Part shown: positions 21,040-31,948 of the stretch, piece after piece
How positions within the stretch are numbered: position 1 is the first letter of the stretch
Layout of the letters: each line of letters starts with the position of its first letter
Assembly (NCBI GenBank): GCA_030323885.1
Contig: CM059198.1
Location: forward strand, 57,128,917 to 57,192,916
Direction of reading: 5' to 3'
From: Branchipolynoe longqiensis
Lineage: Eukaryota > Annelida > Polychaeta > Phyllodocida > Polynoidae
DNA length: 64,000 nucleotides
The notes under the pieces: model-generated
What the model was told of the DNA's origin: nothing
The model's database searches: none
Seen by the model: the letters and a program-made list of their open reading frames with translations, nothing else
Position numbers and translations under genes: made by a program

Positions 21040-21625
21040 TTGTCACATTTTGGTGAGATGTCCTCACCCACAACCAGTCAGAAATTATATATTTGGAGAT
21101 GAGCGTGTGATGGAGTCTTTACAATTCCATCCACAATTCATTATTACATTTTTGAGAGAAACTGTTTTTTACCAAAAGTTAATTTTCCATTTTTAGCTTG
21201 AAAAGAGTTTCAATGTTGATTTTACTTATTTAATATTATAAACCACTTGTGATTTTACCACAGTTTTATATTCTTTTGGCATGTATGTTTGGGCTCTATT
21301 TTACCTGATTGATCAAATGTGTTTAAAAAAAGCACCAACAATAAAACAATTTTTTAAAATTTGTTCAATAGGATATGTTTAAATCACTGTATGACCAGGA
21401 ATAGCTGATGTCTACATTTTGTGCCTGGGGTCATTAAACAAACAAACAAACAAAACCACTCTGTTACTGTTTTACTGCATTATCGCCGATGCCAATCCAA
21501 AGAGAAATAGTGAGGACATTGTAATATCTACCAAGGATTTAGATGTTGTAAAGTGCTGACACCTGGTGGATCAAAGAAACACTCATAAAAACCTGTGACA
21601 CATTACATTATTGTCATATGTCTAG
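21040..21625. other. AT-rich unassigned stretch
   Basis: Nothing recognised beyond a short (AAAC)n run near 21437-21453. Confidence 0.45.
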
Positions 21626-21630
21626 TGGTC

Positions 21631-21953
21631 CAGTTGGTTGTTTTGACGTCCTGGCAAAATCTACTGTTATATCAGGATGTGTAGCGACTTGTGACAGTGC
21701 GCACTAATTGAAATTTGATAGTGCTTCCCCACTGGGAGACCAAACCAACAGAACTTATCCCACGTAGTCATATAATCCTGAGACTGATCCAACCAGTCCT
21801 TGCCCTCTCCTAATAATGCCGAGCACCTCTTTAGGAAGCGACACATATCAGTTCTTAAGTTATCAGTTTGGCTCGACCAGGATTCCAATCTATGGGTTTG
21901 ATCTACCAAGCCGGGAGACGGATGCTCAACTCATTCGGCCATCCGTAGTGGTT
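21631..21953 (-). mobile_element. SINE-A, near full length, minus strand
   Basis: From GGTTGTTTTGACGTCCTGGC through CCAACCAGTCCTTGCCCT and GGCTCGACCAGGATTCCAAT (B box) to GCTCAACTCATTCGGCCATC (A box). Confidence 0.85.
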
Positions 21954-22149
21954 CAAGACATCCTAGTTACTTATCCAACTAACTCAGGAAGGTTGTTAAC
22001 ACAATCTATCTCAAAGGAGGGAAATAAAAGCACGCCCCCTACCGGGGCTGGTGTTGATTGTCTGAACCTACGACCTTCTCCCCTGCCCAGTATTTATGTA
22101 CATAGAGCAGCTTCAGATTGGAGTCAAGTCTAGCCCAAGGGGATTTAGG

Positions 22150-22800
22150 GTTTGGAGTAACTCAGCTGGTAATGTTGCCCTCAAAGGTTCCAGCACACAA
22201 CAACGAGCAACTCACCCACTCATACAGCTGACAATTAAGTGGAAATCGATAGTACACCCGTCCTTGGCAAATGAGCCTGAGGGTGGGGCGGGGGGGGGGA
22301 GGGGTACGGTGGATGGATGCTGGGGGTGGAAGCAATCGGATCCCAAATAATCCCTATGCAGTTAGCCCAGTAAGGAGAGTGCATAACCCTGGTGTACATT
22401 GCACTTACAAATCTTACAAATACACTTAGAGTACAACATGGCTCTGCTTTGCTAGGCTCATACTAGTATCATCCATAGTTACTAGGTGTTGTTAAGCATT
22501 ATAGCCTTAAAGTTCCATTGTGTGAGGAAGGCCTCACATTGTTTACATATCGGAGATGTAGATATAGTCATATTTGTTGTTTATGGGGAGGGGGGTTATT
22601 TACCCTGTCCATAACAAGTAAGTTGCACTCGGCTTGTTTTCATCGCTGAACAGCAATAGTCTAAATTTGGTAGTAGCATTGTCATCTTAGCGGTGCTATA
22701 GATCCATCTTATATACTACTAGATTCATAGTGATATTGTTGTTGTATCGGATAAATACTATGCAGGGTCAATAGAACTTGTCACCAATGACCTCTGTTAA
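22150..22800. other. Unassigned stretch with a weak dispersed-repeat match
   Basis: 22590-22690 is weakly similar to the 125-bp repeat (GGCTTGTTTTCATCGCTGAA). A G-rich run sits at about 22275-22305. No gene is visible. Confidence 0.4.
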
Positions 22801-22819
22801 CAACACCTCTAGAGTACAT

Positions 22820-22960
22820 TGATTTTTGTATTGTATCATTGCTGATTGGACGTCAAACATGTGGTCATCCTGACATATTTATTTGGAGGAAACCCGCTTC
22901 TGCCATATAGGCTACTCTTTCCGATAAGCAGCAAGGGGTCTTTTATATGAGCCCGCACTC
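22820..22960 (-). mobile_element. SINE-D 3' part, minus strand
   Basis: GCTGATTGGACGTCAAACAT, TGGTCATCCTGACATATTTA, TTTGGAGGAAACCCGCTTCT, CTACTCTTTCCGATAAGCAG and GGTCTTTTATATGAGC are the reverse complement of the SINE-D 3' half. Confidence 0.85.
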
Positions 22961-23137
22961 TGTGGCTGTGACGTGGCTGGGTGGGGTGGTGGGGGTGTGG
23001 AGGAGAGTTGCAGGATGGAGGGCGCAAGGTGCAGGTAAGTAAGTGTAGGTGGTGGTCAATCGAACCAGGTGCACGCCATGACCCAGTTACAGGTCACTGA
23101 CCGGCATGTTATTTATCACAGCACCATCCTAGATCCT

Positions 23138-23492
23138 GACCAGACGGGATGGCCGAATGAGTTCAGCGTCCGTCTCCCATTTTGCTAGATCGTGGGATTT
23201 GAGCCGACCAGATCGAACACCCGTTGAGTTAAACTCACAACTTCCAACTTAATACTTGTCACTTCCTAGCCAGACGCTAAGCATTATTAGGATAGGGCAA
23301 TTACTGTTTGGCTCAGTGTCAGGATAATGTGACTGAGTGTGATAGCAGGTCATTGGGTTGGAAGCCTGGTCTGTCAGTGGGGTAGGACTATACACTTGCG
23401 ATGAATGTGCACTGTCACAAGTCAATGCCCATTCTGATATCACATTAGGTGTTGCCAGGATGTAGACTCCAATAAAAAAATAAAACAATCAA
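23138..23492 (+). mobile_element. SINE-A, full length
   Basis: CAGACGGGATGGCCGAATGA (A box) opens the H1 head. The B-box region is altered (GAGCCGACCAGATCGAACAC). The normal body follows to GTGTTGCCAGGATGTAGACTCCAATAA, the alternative ACTCCAA 3' end. Confidence 0.9.
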
Positions 23493-23603
23493 GACAGGTC
23501 CACTTTTCTGTTAGCCTTTAGGACCCAGTGCAAGTTCCCCGTGGTCCGCGATGATGTTTAAGGGGCTAGAATTCAGTGAACCTGACTCATTACTGTCGGT
23601 ACA

Positions 23604-24210
23604 GGCCCGGTCGCATATACGTTAGTGATCGTAGTTGAACGTAGTACTTACTTACTCACGCTTACCAAAAAAAACAACAACAACAAACAGATATTAATCT
23701 GATAGTAGTGGAGGCTTGAATATAGTTGAACGTAGTTGAACGTGGTTGAACGTACTGGCATCGATACTTCTCTGGCATTCTAACTTGGTAATAATGTGGT
23801 TGGGCCGTGAGTTCGGATTTAATATTTGGACATGTTCAAAAGAGTGCTATGTTAGATGCTAACATACTGTGCCAAAGTCTCCATACTCTTAATGTACTGT
23901 AGCACACTATAGCATACTCTAGCATACTCTAGCATATGCTATGATACTTTCACATTCTAGGATGTAGTTGAACATAGTTGACCGTAGTGGAGGCTAACAT
24001 ACATTGAACATAGTTGAACGTAGTTGAACATAGTTGAACATAGTTCAACATAGTTGAACATACCAGCATCCATGGCATAGCGTATTTATCCATACCAAAA
24101 CCTGTTGTACCATAACGTTTTTCACCATAGTTTAACATACTTACACCACGTTTGACCCACGTTAATATATCATAGGTTCAACTACATTTACCTAAGTATG
24201 TGACCCCGGC
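23604..24210. mobile_element. AACGTAG-word MITE with terminal inverted repeats
   Basis: The left end GGCCCGGTCGCATATACGTT mirrors the right end (reverse complement GCCGGGGTCACATACTTAGG). The interior is iterated TTGAACGTAG / TTGAACATAG (23720-23755, 23955-24060), plus a subregion of iterated AGCATACTCT (23895-23940). It uses the same word and terminus pattern as 9914-10596. Confidence 0.7.
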
Positions 24211-24284
24211 TGGAGATTGTCACCCAAACTCAGAGTAGAAGGAGGCTGAAGCACAGCCATTTCTAATCAGGGCAAACACAGTTT

Positions 24285-24285
24285 C

Positions 24286-24316
<31 letters not shown>
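24285..24316. repeat. (TA)n microsatellite
   Basis: A pure TA run of about 14 units. Confidence 0.9.
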
Positions 24317-24440
24317 ATCCTCCGATGTGACTGACACTGGTGGGTGGATGGAGACACCAGTACAGTGTTGGTCTTACGGAGTATAACAAATAATAGTAAT
24401 AATTAACCCTTATGTATATTTATACTTGCATACTTCGTTA

Positions 24441-24838
24441 TCATCATCATCATCATGCTGTCGGTCGCATTGCGACAAAGACTGCTTTCATTACTTGACT
24501 GCTGCTCTCCATTTAGCTCTGTGCTGTGAGAGTTGCGTCCATGAGTCAGTCTTAATGTCTCTCAGCTTCAGGTTTCTCTTGATGGTATCATTGAACCGGA
24601 GAGGAGGGTTCCCTCTCTTTCTGTAATCAGAAGACAGTTGAGAAAGAGGATCTGCTTTGGTAGCCTGTCTGATGATATCGTCTTGAGGTGTCCAGTCCAT
24701 CGGAGATTCTTTTTGATCAGAAGATCTTCCATAGAGGGCAGCCTCGTCCGTTTGAGTATTTCCTTATTTGTCACTTTGTCCTTCCAGGTTAGCCTCATCA
24801 TTGAATGCAGATGTTGCATCAAGAAGTTATACATCATG
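24441..24838 (-). pseudogene. LINE family A, 3' fragment
   Basis: The reverse complement of the last 400 bp of family A: the reversed (GAT)n tail at 24441-24456, GCTGTCGGTCGCATTGCGAC, then frames encoding HLHSMMRLTWKDKVTNKEIL, RWTGHL and RETLKLRDIKTDSW-like parts. An extra 1-2 bases near 24650 split the frame. It is truncated at the 5' end near 24838, where an AT run follows. Confidence 0.85.
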
Positions 24839-25118
24839 TATATATATAAAACACAACAATTAAAAGATATAAAAATGAGATGAGCAAAATGTAGACAGGG
24901 GAACGGGTCGAAATTTCACTTGGCCCCTGGTTCGCATGGAAGTGGGCCAAGTCAGGCTGTATGTGTGGATTGGAGGGGGGTGGGCGTTCCCACAGGTGAA
25001 AGGGCAAGTACCCTGGCAGGAAATCAGGAGCCAGGAGAGAGTGGAAGGTGAACTCACTTGTCATTCTGCTCTGGATCAACCATTCTTTCTAGGTTGTGCC
25101 TGATGATTCTACTCATGG

Positions 25119-25440
25119 TATCAAAGTTGCATAGTCCGATGGTTTTTAGTTTATGTCATTTTTTCTGAGATAAATATATTGAATTGATTGTTACAATGTA
25201 CCTCACATTAGCTTGAATTGACTTTTACTTTAAATGGCAAACCTTTGGGATATTTGAAGTGCAAACATGTCAAATTAGTTTTGGCAAGCACGTCAAAACT
25301 CTTAAGACAATAGGGTTCTGCAGTAACAGGTTCTATTAAAATTGGCTCAGTATTCCACTTGAAGTGGCAACAAATGCTTAATAAGTGCATCAGTATCTAA
25401 GTTAGATATGTATAATCTAATCTCGACAGTTATTTTTGTT
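25119..25440 (+). mobile_element. MITE-P, right end missing
   Basis: It begins AAAGTTGCATAGTCCGATGG and follows the family through GACTTTTACTTTAAATGGC, CATGTCAAATTAGTTTTGGC, GTTCTGCAGTAACAGGTTCT and GCTTAATAAGTGCATCAGTA. The right TIR is lost. Confidence 0.85.
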
Positions 25441-25638
25441 TGCAGTCTTAACAATGTTTATTAATTTAATATATTTGGTCAGTTAGTATGATCAGGCATT
25501 ATACCTAATCAAGTATATGGGCATTATGCGAGCAGGTGCTATATTGGCGTACCGGGAATACTGATTAATTGGGATAATCAAGCCACTTTGCATAATTATC
25601 CTATTGGAGACGTTCAGGCATTGAAGACAATGAGAGTG

Positions 25639-25690
25639 CAGACAGGGTGGCCGAATCGCTAAGAATCCAGGCTTCCTGTGCAGATTGTAA
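25639..25690 (+). mobile_element. SINE-A head fragment
   Basis: GACAGGGTGGCCGAATCGCT (A box) and CCAGGCTTCCTGTGCAGA. Nothing of the body follows. Confidence 0.5.
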
Positions 25691-25864
25691 TATATGCATA
25701 ACATACATCCAGGCACGTGTGGAGAACAAAGGATATTTAAATGAGATGACATCATAGACAAAGGGTGCTGGCGGTTCAGGGCCCTGGACAGGGAATGAAG
25801 CATTCAGTATCTAGAAGTCAAAGTGTTCAGACATTGTACTTTTACACATATGGTCAGGAGTTTG

Positions 25865-26108
25865 ATTGGTGGGTGGTTGTTGGAGTTTTACGTCCTGGCC
25901 ACATCTAATGTCATATCAGGATGGGCAATGATTTGTGCCAGTGCACATTCATATCAATGTTATTGCGCTGTCCCACTGGGAGACCAGGCTGCCAGCACCA
26001 TGCCCCAAAATTCCACTCACTCACATTATCCTGACCTTAAGCCAACCAGTCCTTGCCCTATCCTATTAATGCTGAATGCATGGCTAGGAAGTGACAAGTC
26101 TCACTTAT
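25865..26108 (-). mobile_element. SINE-A body, minus strand
   Basis: GGTTGTTGGAGTTTTACGTC through CAACCAGTCCTTGCCCTATC to CTAGGAAGTGACAAGTC. It ends about where an inverted copy begins (26109). Confidence 0.9.
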
Positions 26109-26398
26109 CAGGAGTTTGAAACCAAACAAACCAAACCAATGACTTAGGAGGACATTTATAATTGTTGCTACCTATTCTAGCGCTTGGCATGACTAGGACA
26201 GCAGTTGGCATGACTATGGTATGGCAAGGACATGATAATTTGATCGAATGAGAAATAAGGCAATGCTGTTGCCGACCTTGTCTCCCAGTAGGGCACCACT
26301 ATAAAGCAACGATGAGTGGTTACTAACACAAGCTAGTACCCATCCTGGTGTGACTCTGGATGTTGTCAAGACCAGTAACCCCAAATAAACCAAACAAA
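26109..26398 (+). mobile_element. SINE-A, plus strand, inverted to its neighbour
   Basis: AACCAATGACTTAGGAGGAC, TTATAATTGTTGCTACC, GACCTTGTCTCCCAGTAGGG, TAGTACCCATCCTGGTGTGA, ending GGATGTTGTCAAGACCAGTA. A GGCATGACTA duplication (about 26187 and 26207) lies in the middle. Confidence 0.75.
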
Positions 26399-26687
26399 GA
26401 CCACAACGAGGCATTGGGTGGATTTAGGTCATGGGCCGTTCGGTAGCGTGAGGCCGCTGATTGTTCTTAGTGTTGAATAAGTAATTAGGAAGTAAGGTTC
26501 AATGGCACCTGCGTGCGGAGGCAATATTAAGTGTGTTATCAATAAGTAATGACGTCAGCGATGAGGTCACGAGTTTCTGCATTCATTATCATGTTGGATA
26601 TATTTGTATCCATATATATGTTTTCTATGTATATAAGTATCCATATATGTATATATTATGTACATATGTATATATATATATGTAGAT

Positions 26688-26864
26688 GAGACTGTCTCAA
26701 AAGGTGGTGCATAATATGGGACACAACTTTGGGCATTGTAACCATCAACATACTATCTGCTTATGCATTTCCTCAGGATAAACTGATTTGGTTTGTACAT
26801 GGTGTTTCATAATCCCATTAGAATAGATATTGATTTGAAGCAAATGTCCTTGTGTTTTCAGTGT
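26688..26864. mobile_element. MITE family Q, right end missing
   Basis: GAGACTGTCTCAAAAGGTGG, TTTCCTCAGGATAAACTGAT, ATAGATATTGATTTGAAGCA and AATGTCCTTGTGTTTTCAGT match 7567-7750. It sits in a TA-rich region and its right terminus is absent. Confidence 0.85.
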
Positions 26865-27059
26865 ATGATGGACAACGTTTTGTCATATACATTTATGTCC
26901 ATACACATGTGTACATATGGATATATATATGTATATTATGTATGTATATATGAAGAGTTCAGGCAAACATGCCAATAAACGCCAATCCAAAAATGTAGTA
27001 TAAACAAAAGATTCTTACCTGAAAGTAATGTTACTTCTCACTAATCCCACTTTTCTTAA

Positions 27060-27487
27060 GCGCCTGTCACGAGGTGTCCGGTGAAAAAATGTATCGAAAT
27101 GTACCGAAATGGAGTGTAATTGGGTCAATTGCCGCTGGGCCACCGGACAAGTACTGTACATGAACCTTACATGTACCGGACGGCAAACGGACAAGCACAA
27201 GCAGACATGAACCAGACAAAATAGACAAACTGGCCACCAACTGGACACCAACGGATGGGTACCGGACACATACAGATGGGTAGTGGACATGAACGGGACA
27301 AACCGGACATCAACAGGACACGTCAGTCCGGCGGTGTCCGGTAGAAGTTTTGTGCATGTTCAAAACTTGTACCGGACACCACCGGACACTACCGGATACC
27401 GCCGATGGGTACCGGACATGTACTGGCCATTGCCGTATTTCACCAGACAGTGACCGGCTCCCCAGTCCGGTAAGGTGTGACTGGGCC
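27060..27487. mobile_element. ACCGGACA-word MITE
   Basis: The reverse complement of the right end, GGCCCAGTCACACCTTACCGG, pairs with the left end GCGCCTGTCACGAGGTGTCCGG. The interior is iterated ACCGGACA/AACGGACA/TGTCCGGT words (about 27160-27460) in mostly + orientation on the right half. No coding sequence. It shares the GGCCCNGTCAC terminus with 9914 and 23604. Confidence 0.65.
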
Positions 27488-27617
27488 TCAGGATCACATG
27501 ATAATGGAGCAATGAACATAGAAGTAGGAATTTAACTAAATGCAATTGTTTAAGGTTTTTTGGATTGTCGCTTACAGGCTTCCGTACCTGAACTATTCAT
27601 GTGGATATTTGGAGTAT

Positions 27618-27645
27618 GTATATATATATATATATATATATAATA
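27618..27645. repeat. (TA)n microsatellite
   Basis: A TA run followed by further TA/CA-rich sequence to 27690. Confidence 0.85.
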
Positions 27646-27687
27646 AGTACATATGTACATGTGTATCTAACTATATATATACATACA

Positions 27688-27855
27688 TATGGGATTCGAA
27701 TCCACTGGTTCAAACCCTTGTCGAGTAAAACCAATGACTTATTAATGTATACTGGTCACATCGTAGCCAGGCGCTCAGCATTATTAGCATAGGGCATGGC
27801 CTGGCTCAATGTCAGCATAATGTGACTGAGTGGGATATAAGGCCATGGCATTGGC
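27688..27855 (+). mobile_element. SINE-A, 5' two-thirds, left arm of an inverted pair
   Basis: GGTTCAAACCCTTGTCGAGT (B box), AACCAATGACTTATTAATGT, AGCCAGGCGCTCAGCATTAT, ATGTGACTGAGTGGGATATA. It runs straight into an inverted copy. Confidence 0.8.
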
Positions 27856-28052
27856 ACCATGACCAGATATCCCACTCAGACACATTATCCTGACACTGAA
27901 CTAACCAGTCCTTGCCCTATCATAATAATGCCGAGCACCAGGCTAGGAAGCAACAATTATCAATTTTAAAGTCATTGGATTGACTCCACTGGGAACCGAA
28001 CTCCCGACCTCCCGGACGCGAGTTCCGCGCTCTACCGATTAGGCCCGACTGT
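27856..28052 (-). mobile_element. SINE-A, H2 head, right arm of the inverted pair
   Basis: Reverse complement: CAGATATCCCACTCAGACAC, CAGTCCTTGCCCTATCATAA, then an H2 head whose plus form is GTCGGGCCTAATCGGTAGAG with B box GGGAGTTCGGTTCCC. The minus-strand head is well preserved and could be mistaken for a tRNA gene. Confidence 0.85.
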
Positions 28053-28179
28053 CCCTGGTTGCATCAAAGTGGCACGCGGCTGAAACTGCAAGCTGGCATG
28101 TGTAGGCCGGTCTCATTGATCGGCGGGATGGAGCCGATCGGTCCGAGATCAATGATCGATGTCCGCCACGTCGGGGCAT

Positions 28180-28344
28180 GCACACAGCCGGCGTGGTGGT
28201 GAGCGCGGGACGTGGGAGGGGGAGGCGGAGGGGAGGGAAGGGGGAGGGGGGAGGGGGGGGGGAGGGGGGTAGAGGTGTAGGGATGAGGGGCAGAGCGTGG
28301 GGGGTGGGGGATGGGGAAGGGTACGGGGGAGCGGGAGGAGGATA
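28180..28344. repeat. G-rich low-complexity DNA
   Basis: GGAGGGG/GGGGGAGG words with G runs up to 9. It leads into the 155-bp minisatellite. Confidence 0.8.
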
Positions 28345-28830
28345 TGGAGGGTGTGGGGAAAGTTGAGGATTGGGAGGGGGGAAGAGGAATGTGTGTGTGG
28401 GGGGGAAGGGGGTGGAAGCGGAGGTAGAGGTGGAGGAGGAGGGGCAGAAGGTGGGGGTGGAGGATGGAGAAGGGTACGGGGGAGCGGGAGGAGAATATAG
28501 AGGGTGTGGGGAAAGTTGAGGACTGGTAGGGGGGAAGAATGTGTGTGTGGGGGGACGGGGTGGGGTGGAAGGGGAGGTAGAGGTGTGGGGAGGAGGGGCA
28601 GACGGTCGAGGTGGGGGATGGGGAAGGGTACGGGGGAACGGGAGGAGAATATGGAGGGGGTGGAAAAGTTGAGGATTGGGAGGGAGAGGAATGTGTGTGT
28701 GGGGGACGGGGGGTGGAAGGGGAGGTTCAGGTGTAGGGAGGAGGGGCAGAAGGTGAGGTGGGGGATGTGGAAGGGTACCGCGGAGCAGGAGGAGAATATG
28801 GAAGGGGTGGGGAAAAGTTGAGGACTGGGA
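28345..28830. repeat. G-rich minisatellite, ~155-bp unit
   Basis: GTGGGGAAAGTTGAGGA recurs at about 28352, 28506, 28658 (variant GTGGAAAAGTTGAGGA) and 28808. Each is followed by GGAATGTGTGTGTGGGGG, AGGTAGAGGTG-type, GGGGCAGANGGT and GGGTACGGGGGAGCGGGAGG. The long proline-rich minus-strand frame over it (28039-29160) is a consequence of G-rich DNA. Confidence 0.85.
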
Positions 28831-29520
28831 GGGGGGAAGAGGAATGTGTGTGTGTGTGGGGGGGGGGTGGATAGGGATGGATATGGAGGTGTGGAGACGG
28901 GGATTGAGACAGGTGAGGAGAACTACCGGGAGGGGTGGTTGGGGGTGGAGGGTAGGGGGTGGGACGTGAGGCGTGGGGCCGGGGATGGGGGGTGGTGAGG
29001 AGGATTGGGAGCGACACCGGACAGGATGGGGTGTGGGAGGAATGGGCGAGGGGAGGGGTAGTGGGAGGTGGGCGGAGATGATGAGGGGGGGGGGGAGGGG
29101 GATGGACTGAGCGCTTGGTGAGGAGGATCGATAGACCCTGCAAAACACTCTACCTGACATACGAAATCAAAACGCACTTCAATGATGTATGGATTTCTGG
29201 TTGGCGCACAATGGGGCGTGGTGGATGCCGGCTGGTGGCAGCGGGGGTGGGAGGGGAGGGGGGCTGGAGCGGCGAGGGGAGGGTGGAGGTAGAGTCCGCG
29301 GGAGGGAGGTTGTATTGCGTTTTGGGGGAGGGGGGGGGGGGTCCACTCCTATTGGGCTGCTGGGTGAGGGTTGACTGGTGGGTGGGAGGGGCTGGTGGAG
29401 TGGGAGGAGCTGGTGGAGTGGGAGGGGCTGGTGGAGGGCGGGGGGGCTGGTGGAGTGACGGGGAGACTGTGTGTGTGGGGGGGGGGGGGTGCGGCTCAAT
29501 GGTGTGGGTGTGCTGGTGAA
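28831..29520. repeat. G-rich tract with a short GGAGTGGGAGGRGCTGGT array
   Basis: Around 29385-29450, CTGGTGGAGTGGGAGGAG recurs every 15-21 bp. The rest is GGGG-rich with runs of G9-G10 (29328-29340, 29479-29489). No gene. Confidence 0.75.
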
Positions 29521-29789
29521 GCAGATGCATGGAGTATCATGAGGGTTGTGAAGGTGGTGTGCTGGTGTGTTGATTGAACAGTGGTGTGACGGTGGTGAAT
29601 TGGGGAGAAGTAGGGTATGTGTGAGGGGAGCAGGTTATGTACCAGAAACAGGTGGCGGGAAGCAAGGTTGTGGGTGGTGGAGAACGGTGATAGATGTGTT
29701 TGTGAGAGGGGTGGAGGGGGTATGTGGCGAAGGTGGATTGACGATCGGGGGTGGTTGGGTGAAGGTGTGTAGGTTGCACGATACTGTGA

Positions 29790-30560
29790 GTGTGGAGTGG
29801 TTAGGATGGGTGGTGTGTGTAGTGCGTGTGGTTAGGGTGGTGTGTGGAGGTGTCTGTGGAGGTAAAGTGATGTGGGTGGTGAGGTGTTGAAGGTATTGTG
29901 GGTGATGATGGAGATCGGCGTTGAGGGAGGGAGGTTTGTGAGGGTGGATTGGTTAGGATGGATGGTGTGTGTAGTACGTGTGGTGAGGGTGGTGTGTGGA
30001 GGTGTCTGCGGAGATACAGTCATGTGAGTGGTGAGTTGGCGAAGGTGTTGTGGGTGCTGAGGGAGATGGGCTGTTGAGGGAGGGAGGTTTGTGAGGGTGG
30101 AGTGGGTAGGATGGATGGTGTGTGTAGTACGTGTGGTGAGGGTGGTGTGTGGAGGTGTCTGCGGAGATACAGTCATGTGAGTGGTGAGGTGTTGAAGGTG
30201 TTGTGGCTGTTGAGGGAGGGAGGTTTGTGAGTGTGGAGTGGTTAGGATGGGTGGTGTGTGTAGTGCGTGTGGTGAGGGTGGTGTGTGGAGGTGTCTACGG
30301 AGATACAGTCCTGTGAGTGGTGAGGTGGTGAAGGTGCTGTGGGTGCTGAGGGAGATCGGCCGGTGAGGGAGGGAGGTTTGTGAGTGTGGAGTGGGTAGGA
30401 TGGGTCGTGTGTGTAGTGCGTGTGGTTAGGGAGGTGTGTACGGGTGTCTGCGGAGATACAGTGATATTCGTGGTGAGGTGGTGAAGGTCCTGTGGGTGCT
30501 AAGGGAGATAGGCTGGTGAGAGAGGGAGGTTTGTGAGGGTGATGTTCACGATGAGTGTTG
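29790..30560. repeat. GT-rich minisatellite, ~150-bp unit, five units
   Basis: TAGGATGGNTGGTGTGTGTA recurs at about 29802, 29954, 30107, 30244 and 30396. Each is followed by GTGGTGTGTGGAGGTGTCTG, GGAGATACAGTCATGTGAGT and GGGAGGGAGGTTTGTGAG. Confidence 0.9.
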
Positions 30561-30837
30561 AGTGTGGTGACGGCGGCGGCGTAGGGGTGTTATGTAAGAT
30601 GTGGATGTGGGTCTGATGTGCGTTGTGTGGGTTGTGAGGGAGGTGCGGGTTGTGAACATGATGTCGATATGATGATGATGCTGAGTGTGGCGTATATGGA
30701 TGTGCGTACAGTGTGGGCGTGAATGTGGTGAGGATGGTGAGCGTAATGATGATGGGAGGCCAGGGCGCTGAGGGTGGCGTGGTTGCTGAGGGTGATGTGG
30801 TGGTGAGTAGGACTACACAAGATGGGTTGCTTTTTGT

Positions 30838-31168
30838 TTTGTTTGTTTGTTGTTGTTTTACGTCCTAAAAATATCTAAGTTCATATCAGGATGGGTACCG
30901 ACTTGTGACAGTGCGCACCCATGGCAAGTGCCCCACTGGAAGATGAGGCTGCCAGCACCATGACCTGATATCCCACTCTATCACATTATCCTGACACTGA
31001 GCCGACCAGTCCATGTGTTATCCTATTAATGCTGAGCGCCAGGCTAGGAAGCGACAAGTATGAATTTTTAAGTCATCGGTTTGACTCAACCAGGCTTGGA
31101 ACCCACGACCTTATGATCTACCAACACGGGAGACGGATGCTCTAACTCATTCGGCCATCCCGTATGGG
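30838..31168 (-). mobile_element. SINE-A, full length, minus strand
   Basis: GTTTGTTGTTGTTTTACGTC (3' end, CAACAACAA type) through CGACCAGTCCATGTGTTATC and GGCTTGGAACCCACGACC (B box) to CTAACTCATTCGGCCATCCC (A box). About 15 bp are missing around the middle (GCAAGTGCCCCACTGG). Confidence 0.9.
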
Positions 31169-31556
31169 TTTGAGTGATGAGTGTATACTGCCTCCAATTC
31201 AATATTCAATCTGCCACATCCTACTCGCTCTACCTTCCTATCTTCTCTCAATCTACAAGACACTCATACCCAGAAGTGGCATGCCACTGACCGTTTCCAC
31301 GGTCTGACACATCGCATCCGGGTCAATGCAGAAGATACACAATAGTGCACACATCACGCATGACTGAACAACCTGTCGCCCGCATCGGCGTGTCCTCTTT
31401 CCAGGCCATGACATTCTCAAATATGACAGTTATTGTTTCCTGACTAGCAGGCATCTGTATAAAACACATCCCATGTACCGACGCACTCACACAAGCACAC
31501 CTACACATGCACATACAAATACACATACATACGTACATACATTGACGAGAGTTGCT

Positions 31557-31670
31557 GACGAGACAGAATGGCCGAATGACGTATTGGTAGATCTTGTGAT
31601 TCGAAACCCATGGGTTCGAACAATTGCCGAGTCCAACTACTGAATTATCAATTGCTACTTGTTGCTTCCC
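31557..31670 (+). mobile_element. SINE-A head, left arm of an inverted pair
   Basis: GACAGAATGGCCGAATGACG (A box), CATGGGTTCGAACAATTGCC (B box), AATTGCTACTTGTTGCTTCC. It then switches strand. Confidence 0.8.
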
Positions 31671-31937
31671 GACTTTTGACAGTTCGAACTGATGGTGACT
31701 TTATAGTGCTGCCCCACTGGGAGGCCATGACCTGATATCCCACATCATCCTGACAGTGAGCAAACATGTCCTTGCACTGTCATAATAATGCCGGACACCT
31801 AGCTAGGAAGCGATATATTTAAATGTGTTAAGTCATTGGTTTGGCTCGCCCAGGGCTTGAATCCGTGAGTTTGAATCCCAAGATCTACCAAAACTGGAGA
31901 AGGACGCTCACCTCATTCGGCCATCCCGTCTGATCAA
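31671..31937 (-). mobile_element. SINE-A, right arm of the inverted pair
   Basis: GACTTTATAGTGCTGCCCCA, ATGTCCTTGCACTGTCATAA, TTAAGTCATTGGTTTGGCTC and CTCATTCGGCCATCCCGTCT, the reverse of body and H1 head. Confidence 0.85.
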
Positions 31938-31948
31938 ACATCACATAA

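Noticed and set aside
28039..29160. A 373-codon proline-rich open frame on the minus strand
   Set aside because: It lies over the G-rich minisatellite; its P/S/H/T bias is what C-rich DNA encodes, overlapping frames are just as open, and there is no domain or signal.
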